Below are positions 1-6,770 of a DNA stretch of 8,212 bases, one piece after another (positions within the stretch are counted from its first letter, which is position 1; every line of letters begins with the position of its first letter). The notes under the pieces are model-generated. The model was not told the origin of the DNA, made no database searches, and saw nothing but the letters and a program-made list of their open reading frames with translations. This DNA comes from Rhodobacterales bacterium. GTDB lineage: Bacteria; Pseudomonadota; Alphaproteobacteria; Rhodobacterales; Rhodobacteraceae. The stretch is from the NCBI GenBank assembly GCA_013298485.1, contig JAAFHS010000082.1, positions 1-8,212 on the forward strand, given 5' to 3'. The position numbers and the translations under genes are program-made.

Positions 1-869
1 CTACCGTCGCCTCGGGCGAGGTGGGGATGTATGTGGGGGCCTCCGACATCCTGATGTTGCATTCCGTGGCCGATGTGCAGGGGCTGAATGCGATCACCGA
101 ATTGGTGCTGGCCAATGCCGCCCATGCGATGGCCGGGATGGTGGCGCAATTGCCGACAGGTGAGGCGGCCGAGGCGAAGCGCCGGATGGCGCGCCCCGCA
201 GTTGGCTTTTCAATGTTCGGCGTGACGACGCCCGCCGTGCAGGCGGTGACGCGCGCGCTTGAAGCCGACTACGATTGCCTTGTGTTCCACGCCACCGGCA
301 CCGGCGGGCGGTCGATGGAGGGGCTGGCCGACAGCGGCCTGTTGACGGCGATGATCGACCTGACCACGACCGAGGTCGCCGACATGCTGGTCGGTGGCGT
401 CTTTGCCGCGACCGAAGACCGGTTCGGGGCTGCGATCCGCACCGGGCTGCCCTATGTCGGATCGGTCGGCGCGCTCGACATGGTGAATTTCGGCCCGCGC
501 GACACCGTCCCGGACAAGTTTAGTGCCCGCAAATTCGTCATCCACAACCCCAATGTCACGCTGATGCGCACCACGGTTGCGGAAAACCGCGCCGCCGGCG
601 AATGGATCGGCAACCGGCTGAACCAGATGAACGGCCCGGTGCGGTTCTTGCTGCCAATAGGCGGGGTGTCAGCGCTGGATGCGCCCGGCCAGCCATTCCA
701 TGATCCGGATGCCGATGCGGCTTTGTATGCGGCCATTGAAGGCACGGTGCGCCAAACCCCGCAACGCCAGATCACCCGCGTGCCAGGCAATATCAACGAC
801 GCCAGCTTTACCGATGCCGTGGTCGCCGCCTTTCGCGCCATCACGCCGAAACTTCAGAAAAGAGCCTGA
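1..869 (+). CDS. Tm-1-like ATP-binding domain protein (UPF0261 family), 5'-truncated by window edge
   Basis: The reading frame is open from base 3 to the TGA at 867-869, giving about 288 residues. Family members are about 400 residues, so roughly 110-120 N-terminal residues lie outside the window. The GTG at 21 is an internal valine codon, because the residues before it (TVASGEVG) already match the family. Diagnostic stretches are the opening VGASDI...HSVADVQGLN segment, which in this family leads into a conserved ANAAHAMAGM block, and the glycine-rich FHATGTGGRSME motif (about 285-320) followed by DLTTTEVADML. This is the fold of the N-terminal half of tomato Tm-1, an ATP-binding protein that inhibits tobamovirus replication. 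The bacterial role is unknown. No signal peptide or membrane segment is visible in the part seen. The next gene starts 2 bases after the stop, so the two are probably translationally coupled. Family assignment is confident; no function is claimed. Confidence 0.9.
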   Translation, partial: TVASGEVGMYVGASDILMLHSVADVQGLNAITELVLANAAHAMAGMVAQLPTGEAAEAKRRMARPAVGFSMFGVTTPAVQAVTRALEADYDCLVFHATGTGGRSMEGLADSGLLTAMIDLTTTEVADMLVGGVFAATEDRFGAAIRTGLPYVGSVGALDMVNFGPRDTVPDKFSARKFVIHNPNVTLMRTTVAENRAAGEWIGNRLNQMNGPVRFLLPIGGVSALDAPGQPFHDPDADAALYAAIEGTVRQTPQRQITRVPGNINDASFTDAVVAAFRAITPKLQKRA

Positions 870-871
870 GA

Positions 872-1705
872 ATGCCCAGACATGACCGTGCCACCCTGAT
901 GGCCAAGTTTCAGAGAATGAAAGCCGCCCGCCAGCCCATCGTGGGCGGTGGTGCTGGCACTGGGCTGTCAGCGAAATGCGAGGAAGACGGCGGGATCGAC
1001 CTGATCGTGATTTACAATTCCGGCCGCTATCGGATGGCGGGGCGTGGGTCGCTGGCGGGGTTGCTGGCCTATGGCAACGCGAACGAGATTGTCATGGACA
1101 TGGCGCGCGAAGTCCTGCCCGTCGTCAAGCATACGCCCGTTCTGGCGGGCGTGAACGGCACCGATCCCTTCTGCATGATGGACAGCTTTCTGGATGAAGT
1201 GATCGCCAAGGGTTTTTCGGGCGTGCAGAATTTCCCGACCGTGGGGTTGATCGACGGCACCTTCCGCCAGAATCTTGAGGAAACGGGGATGTCCTATGCG
1301 CTGGAGGTGGAGATGATCGCCGTGGCACATGCAAAGGGCCTGCTGACCACGCCCTATGTGTTCAGTGCCGCCGATGCCACCGCTATGGCCAGGGCCGGTG
1401 CGGATATAATCGTCTGCCATCTGGGCCTGACCACCGGCGGGGCCATCGGGGCTAGCACGGCGGTCACGTTGGAACAGGTGCCCGCGCGGGTCGATGACTG
1501 GGCAAGGGCCGCGATGGCCGTCAATCCCGACATCATCGTTCTGGTGCATGGCGGGCCGGTGTCGGAGCCTGCGGACGCGGAATATGTGCTAAAACACACC
1601 AAACACTGTCACGGGTTCTACGGCGCGTCGTCGATGGAACGGCTGCCCACGGAACGCGCGCTGACAGAACAGACACGCAAATTCAAAGCCGTCACGTTCG
1701 GTTAA
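872..1705 (+). CDS. Phosphoenolpyruvate hydrolase-like TIM-barrel protein
   Basis: This 277-residue soluble protein is complete and of normal family length. It matches the PEP hydrolase-like / TIM-barrel family (Pfam PEP_hydrolase). Visible motifs in order are GGGAGTGLSAK (25-35), YNSGRYRMAGRGS (48-60), LAGVNGTDP (91-99), GVQNFPTVGLIDG (117-129), HLGLTTGG (183-190), HGGP (226-229) and HGFYGASSMERLP (247-259). The spread of glycine-rich loops at strand ends fits a (beta/alpha)8 barrel with a phosphate-binding C-terminal loop. The family name comes from a PEP hydrolase activity; the substrate here is not proven. It starts at the ATG 2 bases after the upstream stop, with only a weak purine stretch (AAAGAG) upstream, consistent with coupling. 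This domain is the homologue of the C-terminal barrel of plant Tm-1, whose N-terminal half matches the upstream gene, so the two products probably act together. Confidence 0.92.
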   Translation: MPRHDRATLMAKFQRMKAARQPIVGGGAGTGLSAKCEEDGGIDLIVIYNSGRYRMAGRGSLAGLLAYGNANEIVMDMAREVLPVVKHTPVLAGVNGTDPFCMMDSFLDEVIAKGFSGVQNFPTVGLIDGTFRQNLEETGMSYALEVEMIAVAHAKGLLTTPYVFSAADATAMARAGADIIVCHLGLTTGGAIGASTAVTLEQVPARVDDWARAAMAVNPDIIVLVHGGPVSEPADAEYVLKHTKHCHGFYGASSMERLPTERALTEQTRKFKAVTFG

Positions 1706-1710
1706 GGGGG
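1704..1710 (+). promoter_or_regulatory. Ribosome binding site of the flotillin gene
   Basis: AAGGGGG overlaps the stop codon of the upstream gene (TAA at 1703-1705) and lies 5 bases before the ATG at 1716. This G-rich Shine-Dalgarno fixes the start and shows that the flotillin gene can initiate without relying only on coupling. Confidence 0.65.
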
Positions 1711-1715
1711 AAATC

Positions 1716-3818
1716 ATGGCAGCCCAGACATTCGGCACCTTCATTCTGTGGATCATCATCGCCGCAATCGTCATCGCGATTGCGGTCTATATCCTGCGCT
1801 GGCTTTATCGGCGGTCCACCAAGGAAACCGCGTTCGTCCGTACCGGGTTCCTCGGGGAAAAGGTTGTGGTGAATGGCGGGGCCTTTGTCATCCCGGTGCT
1901 GCACGAGATCACGCCCGTCAACATGAACGTGTTGCGGATCGAGGTGCGTCGCACGGATGCTCAGGCACTAATCACCAAAAATCGGATGCGGGTGGACATC
2001 GTCGCCGAGTTTTTTGTGCGGGTCGGTGGCACCCGCGATCTGGTCGCGGCCGCCGCCCAGACGCTTGGGCGGCGCACGATGCAGGACGGCGGCCTGCGCG
2101 ACCTTCTGGAAGGTAAGTTCACGGGTGCGCTGCGCACCATTGCCGCCCAGATGACGCTGGAGGACATGCACGAACAGCGTAACGCCTATTCCGACCGGGT
2201 GCGCGATATGGCATCGGCATCGCTTACGGCCAACGGGCTGGAGCTGGAATCCGTGGCGATTGTCGACCTGGACCAGACGAGTCTTGAATTCTTTGACCCC
2301 TCGAATGCTTTTGATGCTGAGGGTCTGACGGCGCTGACCCGATCTATCGAAACGCGTCGTAAGATGCGCAACGAGATTGAACAGCAGACGCTGGTAGATA
2401 TCCGCAACCAGAACCTCGACACCCAACGCCGCGTGCTGGAGATCGATCGTGACGGCGAGTACGCGCGATTGGAACAAGAACGCGAGGTCGAAGTGCGGCG
2501 CGCGGGGCAACGGTTGGACCTGACGCGCGAACGCGCGCTGCGCGACCAAGAGGCGGAACAGGCGCAACTCGCCGCGCGTGAGGCGGTGGAAATCAGCCGC
2601 ATGGCGCAGCAGTTTGCCCTGACCGAGGAACGCATCAAGACGGAACGCGAGACCCAGGCCCTGGAAATCGCCCGTCGCCGCGCGCTGGACGAGGTCGAGA
2701 TGAAGACCCGCGAACAGACGGAGCGCGAGCAGATCGCCCTTGAACTGGCGTTGCAATCGGCCCGCATCCAGCGCGAACAGGCCGAGCAGGCCCTAACAAT
2801 TGAATCAAAGAGGGCTCTGGAGATCGTCGATCTGGAACGCCAGATCGCGCTGGCAGAAAAGGCGCTGGAGGTGACAAAGGCCGAGGCGATGAAACGGCGC
2901 GGTGAGATCGTCAGCCAGATCGAGACGGAGGCCGAGAACGTCGCGCAACAGCGCGCGCTGGACGAAGTGCGCATTTCGCGCGAGCGCAATCTGGCGAGCC
3001 TTGAGATTGGCAAGCGGCAGGCTTTCGAAGAGGCCGAGATCGAGGCGGGCGAGGAAGTGGCTCGTGCGCGGATCGTGTCGGAGCGCGGCCTGGACGAGGC
3101 CAAGCTGATCAAGGCCAGCGAAATTCGGGAACTGACTATTGCGCGGGCTGCGAAGTCGGAAATAGCAGAGATTCAAAAGGCGATTGAGGTGGCGAAAAAG
3201 ACCGAGGAACGGTCGGCGGCTGTGGCCGCGTCTGAAAATGCCCGTGCCAAGGCGATTGCGGCAGAAGAACAGGCGCAGACCGCGCGGGAACGCGAGATTG
3301 CGGAACGGCGCAAGCTGACTGACCTGATCAACGCAGGTCGCATGGCCGAGGCGGAGCTGATCGCCGCGCGAGCAAGGGCCGAGATGGTGACGGTGGAAAC
3401 CGGCTTGGCAGCGACCCGCTATAGTGTGGATGCAGAAGGCGCGCGGGCGATCAACGAGGCGGAAAACGTGCTGTCGGATGACGCGCGGGCTGGCCGCCTG
3501 CGTGAAAAGCTGCTGGACCATCTAGAAGGCATCGTGCGCGAAAGCGTCAAACCAATGGAAAAGATTGACGCGATCAAGATTCTGCATGTGGAAGGGCTGG
3601 GGCAGGGCACCGGCGGCGGCAAGAACGTCACGGATGAGGTCATCGATTCTGCCCTGCGCTACCGCGTGCAGGCGCCGATGATCGACAGCCTAATGAAGGA
3701 AATCGGGATCGAAGGCGGGTCTTTGGGGCGCATGACAGATGTGCTGCGCGATGCGAAGGATATTGCAAGCCTGACTAAGGGCAAGACGCCCAAAGATGAC
3801 GACAACAGGGACGATTGA
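1716..3818 (+). CDS. Flotillin / SPFH-domain membrane scaffold protein (YqiK-like)
   Basis: This is a 700-residue protein. Residues 8-29 form one strongly hydrophobic N-terminal helix (LWIIIAAIVIAIAVYIL) followed by arginines (RWLYRRS), which suits an inner-membrane anchor with the body in the cytoplasm. Residues about 35-200 look like an SPFH/band-7 domain, with FVRTGFLGEKVVVNGGAFVIPV and the MRVDIVAEFFVRV strand. Residues about 205-560 are a very long charged coiled coil rich in E, R, A and Q. Residues about 565-685 resemble the flotillin C-terminal region, with KILHVEGLGQG and VTDEVIDSALRYRVQAP. E. coli YqiK is about 550 residues, so the coiled coil here is extended. Bacterial flotillins oligomerise and organise ordered membrane microdomains. 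The usual partner, an NfeD-type OB-fold membrane protein, is not found next to it in this window. The gene lies 10 bases after the TIM-barrel gene and 3 bases before the SRPBCC gene. Confidence 0.92.
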   Translation: MAAQTFGTFILWIIIAAIVIAIAVYILRWLYRRSTKETAFVRTGFLGEKVVVNGGAFVIPVLHEITPVNMNVLRIEVRRTDAQALITKNRMRVDIVAEFFVRVGGTRDLVAAAAQTLGRRTMQDGGLRDLLEGKFTGALRTIAAQMTLEDMHEQRNAYSDRVRDMASASLTANGLELESVAIVDLDQTSLEFFDPSNAFDAEGLTALTRSIETRRKMRNEIEQQTLVDIRNQNLDTQRRVLEIDRDGEYARLEQEREVEVRRAGQRLDLTRERALRDQEAEQAQLAAREAVEISRMAQQFALTEERIKTERETQALEIARRRALDEVEMKTREQTEREQIALELALQSARIQREQAEQALTIESKRALEIVDLERQIALAEKALEVTKAEAMKRRGEIVSQIETEAENVAQQRALDEVRISRERNLASLEIGKRQAFEEAEIEAGEEVARARIVSERGLDEAKLIKASEIRELTIARAAKSEIAEIQKAIEVAKKTEERSAAVAASENARAKAIAAEEQAQTAREREIAERRKLTDLINAGRMAEAELIAARARAEMVTVETGLAATRYSVDAEGARAINEAENVLSDDARAGRLREKLLDHLEGIVRESVKPMEKIDAIKILHVEGLGQGTGGGKNVTDEVIDSALRYRVQAPMIDSLMKEIGIEGGSLGRMTDVLRDAKDIASLTKGKTPKDDDNRDD

Positions 3819-3821
3819 TCA

Positions 3822-4262
3822 GTGGCAAGGGCCTATACATCCTGCGTAATCCCTGAACCCGCCCCGGATGTCTGGCGCATCGTGCGCGATTTCAACGGGC
3901 TGGCAAATTGGACAGGGTTCGTAAACGACAGCCGGATCGAAAACATGATGCGCGCCGACCAGATCGGCTGCATCCGGTCGTTCCGGCTGAAGGACGGCGG
4001 CGTGATCCGGGAAAAACTGCTGGCGCTGTCGGACTATGACATGTCCTGCACATACAGCATTCTCGAAAGCCCGATGGCGGTGACGGATTACATTGCAACA
4101 TTGTCCTTAACGCCGGTGACCGACGGCAATGTGACCTTTGCCGAGTGGCAGGCCGATTTCGATTGTCCGCCGGGCCGGGAGGAAGAGTTGACCCGCCACA
4201 TCGGCGGCAACGTGTTTCAAAGTGCGTTCAACGCTTTGAAAAAACAACTGAGCGGTCGGTGA
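3822..4262 (+). CDS. SRPBCC (START/Bet v1-like, polyketide cyclase-type) small-molecule-binding protein
   Basis: This 146-residue soluble protein is of the usual length for a single SRPBCC domain. The start is GTG, 3 bases after the flotillin stop, with AGGGA (about 3807-3811) as a modest ribosome binding site. The family signature is clear: an N-terminal strand, then VWRIVRDFNGLANW (17-30, the first helices), SRIE, IG..R.FRLKDGG..REKLLALSD (49-71), and a C-terminal amphipathic helix near HIGGNVFQSAFNALKKQL that would line the cavity. SRPBCC domains bind lipids, polyketides or other hydrophobic ligands in a deep pocket; the ligand here is unknown. It is a clear paralogue of the N-terminal domain of the fusion gene starting at 4799, at about 40% identity by hand alignment, with matching landmark positions. 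That alignment also supports the GTG start, since the VW motif falls at residues 17-18 in both. Confidence 0.85.
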   Translation: MARAYTSCVIPEPAPDVWRIVRDFNGLANWTGFVNDSRIENMMRADQIGCIRSFRLKDGGVIREKLLALSDYDMSCTYSILESPMAVTDYIATLSLTPVTDGNVTFAEWQADFDCPPGREEELTRHIGGNVFQSAFNALKKQLSGR

Positions 4263-4321
4263 GTGAGATCAAGAACCGCCCAGTTGCCTGTCCCAACCCA
4301 ACAAAGATGGAGGAGACGATA
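4263..4321 (+). promoter_or_regulatory. Intergenic leader with strong ribosome binding site (GGAGGA at 4309-4314)
   Basis: This 59-base gap is the longest within the gene run. GGAGGA lies 7 bases before the ATG at 4322 and is the best Shine-Dalgarno in the window. It decides the start of the NTF2-like gene against a longer in-frame reading that would begin at 4145 inside the SRPBCC gene. I see no convincing -35/-10 pair or terminator here, so transcription probably reads through. Confidence 0.6.
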
Positions 4322-4780
4322 ATGGTTAGAACAGTTTTTGCCGCGGTTGCAATGCTTGCGGCGTTGCCTGCGTTTACCGAGGAGATGGTGTTGCCGGAAT
4401 TGGTCACGCAACCCACGCCGCAGGCGGTAGTGGATGAACATATCGCGGCGCTGAACGCCTGCGACTGGAACCGCCTGATGGCGCAATACCCGGATGATGC
4501 GGAAATCCACTTGTCGGGCGGCACGATCATCACGGGGCGCAAGGCGATTGGTGAGCTTTTTGCGGGGTTCTGCAAGCCTGCCGCCGAGGGCGGGCTGATG
4601 GGCATCACCTTTACACCGGAGAACGTGTTCATCGTGGACGGCACGGTGAACGCGCAATGGGTGGCGACGGGCGATATGCTGGCAGAGCCCTACAAGGGGT
4701 CCGATGCCTATGTGACGCGCGATGGTCTGATGGCGGCGATGGTATCGACGTTTGAAGGCACCGATCTGAAGATGAAATAA
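4322..4780 (+). CDS. NTF2-like / SnoaL-like domain protein with probable signal peptide
   Basis: This is a 152-residue protein. The start is the ATG behind GGAGGA. Upstream in-frame codons overlap the previous gene and give a non-protein-like, R/P-rich extension, so they are not used. Residues 1-19 have one arginine, a hydrophobic Ala/Leu/Val core and a possible cleavage after Ala-Phe-Thr (19), then acidic residues, suggesting Sec export to the periplasm. There is no lipobox cysteine. The mature part matches the cone-shaped NTF2/SnoaL fold: TPQAVVDEHIAALNACDWNR helix (32-51), YPDDAEIHLSGGTIITGRKAI (56-76), then beta strands around GITFTPENVFIVDGTVNAQWVATG (94-117). Such domains may be enzymes (isomerase, hydratase, cyclase) or simple binding proteins, and no catalytic set can be assigned. 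It sits between two SRPBCC paralogues. The family is likely, the signal peptide moderately likely, and the function unknown. Confidence 0.78.
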   Translation: MVRTVFAAVAMLAALPAFTEEMVLPELVTQPTPQAVVDEHIAALNACDWNRLMAQYPDDAEIHLSGGTIITGRKAIGELFAGFCKPAAEGGLMGITFTPENVFIVDGTVNAQWVATGDMLAEPYKGSDAYVTRDGLMAAMVSTFEGTDLKMK

Positions 4781-4798
4781 GGGAACTGGCGCATCCGG

Positions 4799-6277
4799 AT
4801 GGTTCGGGTTCTGGCAAGCACGATACTGGATGCGCCAATCGACCAGGTGTGGGCGATCTTGCGCGATTTCAACGCGCATGACCGCTGGCATCCTGCGATT
4901 GCGCAAAGCCGGATCGAGGATGGCCCCGCCGACATGATCGGTGCGGTGCGGCGGTTCCGACTTCAGGATGGGTCCGAACTGCGGGAGCAGCTTTTGTCAC
5001 TGTCGGACCAGACCCATGAATACCGCTATTGCCTGCTGGCTTCACCGATCCCGCTGATGCGCTATGTCGCTCGGGTGCGGCTGCGCCCGGTCACTGACGG
5101 TGGCGGGACTTTCTGGGAATGGTCGTCGGAATTCACCCCGCCTGCCGGTCGTGGGCCGGAATTGACGGCGCTGGTGCGCGACGGCATCTATCTGGCGGGG
5201 TTCGAGGCGATCCGGGCACGGCTGCGCGGCGACGCCCCCGTCGCCCGGTCGTCTTCCCCGTCTGTGATGCCGACATCACCGCTTGCGACCCGGTCCGGCA
5301 ATTCACGCAACCGCGCCATCGTGATCGACCGCCACGGCGGCCCGGAGGTGATGCATCTTCAGGAGGTTGATCTACCGCCCCCTGGTCCTGGCCATGTGCA
5401 AATCCGCCATACTGCCATCGGGGTCAATTTCATCGACGTCTACACCCGCTCGGGTTACTTCCCCCTGCTCGACCCACCCGGCACGCCCGGGATGGAAGGG
5501 GCAGGGGTCATCGAGGCACTGGGCGACGGCGTGACCGGCATCACAATCGGCGACCGCGTCGCCTATGCCTGCCCACCCGTCGGGGCCTATGCCGAACGCC
5601 GCAACATGTCGCCCGACCTCATGGTGCATCTGGGCGACGACATCAGTGATCAAACGGCTGCCGCGAGCCTCCTGAAAGGCGTCAGTGCAAGTTTCCTTCT
5701 GTACGACATCGGACGGGTGCAGGCAGGCCAGACCGTCCTGATCCACGCCGCCGCCGGGGGCATCGGACAGATACTTGTGCAATGGGCAATGGCCCTGGGG
5801 GCACGGGTCATCGCGACCACGTCGACTGCGAAAGTGGGCTTGGTCGAAAGCCTCGGGGCCGACCTCGTGATCGACTACACAGCGCAGGATTTCGCGCCCA
5901 CCGTTCTGGCCGCGACGCAGGGGCAGGGTGCTGATGTCGTGTTTGATAGCGCGGGCCGGACCACCTTTGCGGGGTCCCTGGAGGCCACTGCCACACGCGG
6001 CCACTTAGTCAGTTTTGGTCAGGCATCGGGGCCAGTCGGCAGCCATGATATCGACCGGCTTGCGTCGAAATCCATCACCCTGTCCCGGCCAAACTATGCC
6101 CATTACACAGATACGCCCGACAAGCTGGCCCCGCATGTATCGCGGTTCTTTGGCACGCTTAGGTCCGGCGAGGTGAAGCTTGCTGCACCGAACCTCTACC
6201 CGCTGGCACGTGCAGCGGACGCCCATCGTGATCTTGAAACGCGCCGAACGACCGGGGCACTTGTGCTGACCGTGTGA
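4799..6277 (+). CDS. Fusion protein: SRPBCC domain plus zinc-independent quinone oxidoreductase (MDR family)
   Basis: This is a 492-residue two-domain protein. Residues 1-145 are an SRPBCC domain (VWAILRDFN at 17-25, SRIE at 37-40, FRLQDGSELREQLLSLSD at 53-70, PVTDG at 97-101), paralogous to the gene at 3822. Residues about 146-171 are a Ser/Pro/Thr-rich linker. Residues 172-492 (about 321) cover a full-length Qor-type medium-chain reductase: AIVIDRHGGPEV (173-184), NFIDVYTRSGYFP (210-222), the E-A-G substrate-site region (233-236), AAASLLKGVSASFLLYD (287-303), the NADPH-binding HAAAGGIGQ (316-324), VVFDSAGR (380-387) and LVSFGQASG (403-411). No structural-zinc cysteine cluster is seen. Qor enzymes reduce quinones or enones with NADPH. 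There is no ribosome binding site in front of Met157 in the linker, so a separate downstream gene is unlikely. AAGGGA (4779-4784) is 14 bases from the ATG, a long spacing. TGA at 6275-6277 closes the gene run. Confidence 0.88.
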   Translation: MVRVLASTILDAPIDQVWAILRDFNAHDRWHPAIAQSRIEDGPADMIGAVRRFRLQDGSELREQLLSLSDQTHEYRYCLLASPIPLMRYVARVRLRPVTDGGGTFWEWSSEFTPPAGRGPELTALVRDGIYLAGFEAIRARLRGDAPVARSSSPSVMPTSPLATRSGNSRNRAIVIDRHGGPEVMHLQEVDLPPPGPGHVQIRHTAIGVNFIDVYTRSGYFPLLDPPGTPGMEGAGVIEALGDGVTGITIGDRVAYACPPVGAYAERRNMSPDLMVHLGDDISDQTAAASLLKGVSASFLLYDIGRVQAGQTVLIHAAAGGIGQILVQWAMALGARVIATTSTAKVGLVESLGADLVIDYTAQDFAPTVLAATQGQGADVVFDSAGRTTFAGSLEATATRGHLVSFGQASGPVGSHDIDRLASKSITLSRPNYAHYTDTPDKLAPHVSRFFGTLRSGEVKLAAPNLYPLARAADAHRDLETRRTTGALVLTV

Positions 6278-6342
6278 TCACCGACGTTGACTTGCGTGAA
6301 ATCGGCCCCCATTGGACCTAAGAACCAATCAAAATGCCCGAA

Positions 6343-6360
6343 CCAAGGTCCGATCCTTGG
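6343..6360 (+). terminator. Possible weak terminator or small hairpin after the operon
   Basis: CCAAGG (6343-6348) and CCTTGG (6355-6360) form a perfect 6-bp stem with a 6-base loop, 65 bases after the last stop of the operon. There is no T-run after it, so a classical intrinsic terminator is doubtful. A still weaker 5-bp stem (ATTGG 6311-6315 / CCAAT 6325-6329) lies just upstream. Confidence 0.3.
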
Positions 6361-6477
6361 CGTTCCGTGGCGTTTGTCGGCGTAGTGCCGTGTTCGCGGC
6401 TGACCGATGGCAGGATAAAGACCACGAGGTGCGGCCACGGACGGTTGTGGTTTTTCAGATGGTTACAGGGAGAAATT

Positions 6478-6565
6478 GCACATCGCGCCACATGGGCGCA
6501 GCCTGCAAGCTCATCCCTTTTCCAGTGATCTGAATTGCTTGGCGCGATGTGCGGCATTCGCGCCA
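6478..6565. repeat. 13-bp perfect inverted repeat with an overlapping competing 7-bp hairpin
   Basis: GCACATCGCGCCA (6478-6490) is perfectly complementary to TGGCGCGATGTGC (6540-6552), with a 49-base spacer. The first seven bases of the right arm (TGGCGCG, 6540-6546) can instead pair with CGCGCCA at 6559-6565, making a short hairpin with a 12-base loop. CGCGCCA therefore occurs as a direct repeat (6484-6490 and 6559-6565) around one shared partner. It could be a structured RNA with two exclusive states, a protein-binding site or a mobile-element relic; the sequence does not choose between them. Confidence 0.55.
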
Positions 6566-6662
6566 TGACAAGCGAGGAACACTTCAGCATCTTGCGAAAG
6601 GCAATGCCAGGCATCGAACTATGAGTCGCCAAACATCGTTGAGCCGATGTGGCTTTTGGCAG

Positions 6663-6705
6663 GCGTCGGAGTGCAGCGCTTTTCCTTCGCACAGCGCTCC
6701 GTCGC
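6663..6705. repeat. Imperfect hairpin, 12-position stem
   Basis: GCG-T-CGGAGTGC (6663-6674) pairs with GCGCTCCG-T-CGC (6694-6705), with one G-T wobble and one T-T mismatch, around a 19-base loop. A smaller hairpin lies just before it: ACATCG (6633-6638) / CGATGT (6645-6650) with a 6-base loop. Neither is followed by a T-run. The function is unknown. Confidence 0.4.
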
Positions 6706-6770
6706 ACAACAACGTGCAACGTCGCGGAAATGTCTGGTTCGTTTTCCGGGACGGTTCGGCGACAATGCGA

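Noticed and set aside
21..869. GTG at 21 as the start of the Tm-1-like gene
   Set aside because: The frame is open to the window edge and the residues before it already match the family, so this is an internal valine.
1968..3521. Long antisense open frames under the flotillin gene (up to 308 residues)
   Set aside because: They follow from the biased codon use of a high-GC charged coiled-coil gene; their translations are R/S- or R/L-rich with no recognisable domain.
4145..4321. Long N-terminal extension of the NTF2-like protein starting at 4145
   Set aside because: It overlaps the SRPBCC gene, has an atypical composition, and would bury the signal peptide; the ATG at 4322 has a strong ribosome binding site.
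5264..5269. Possible separate start (GTG/ATG) for the quinone oxidoreductase inside the linker
   Set aside because: No ribosome binding site precedes it and the frame is continuous with the SRPBCC domain, so a true fusion is simpler.
6478..6552. 13-bp inverted repeat as the ends of an insertion sequence
   Set aside because: Only 49 bases lie between the arms, there is no transposase, and no flanking target duplication was seen.
6592..6625. Promoter-like pair (TTGCGA and TATGAG) before the HTH gene
   Set aside because: The spacer is 22 bases, too long for a standard sigma-70 promoter, and both boxes are weak.
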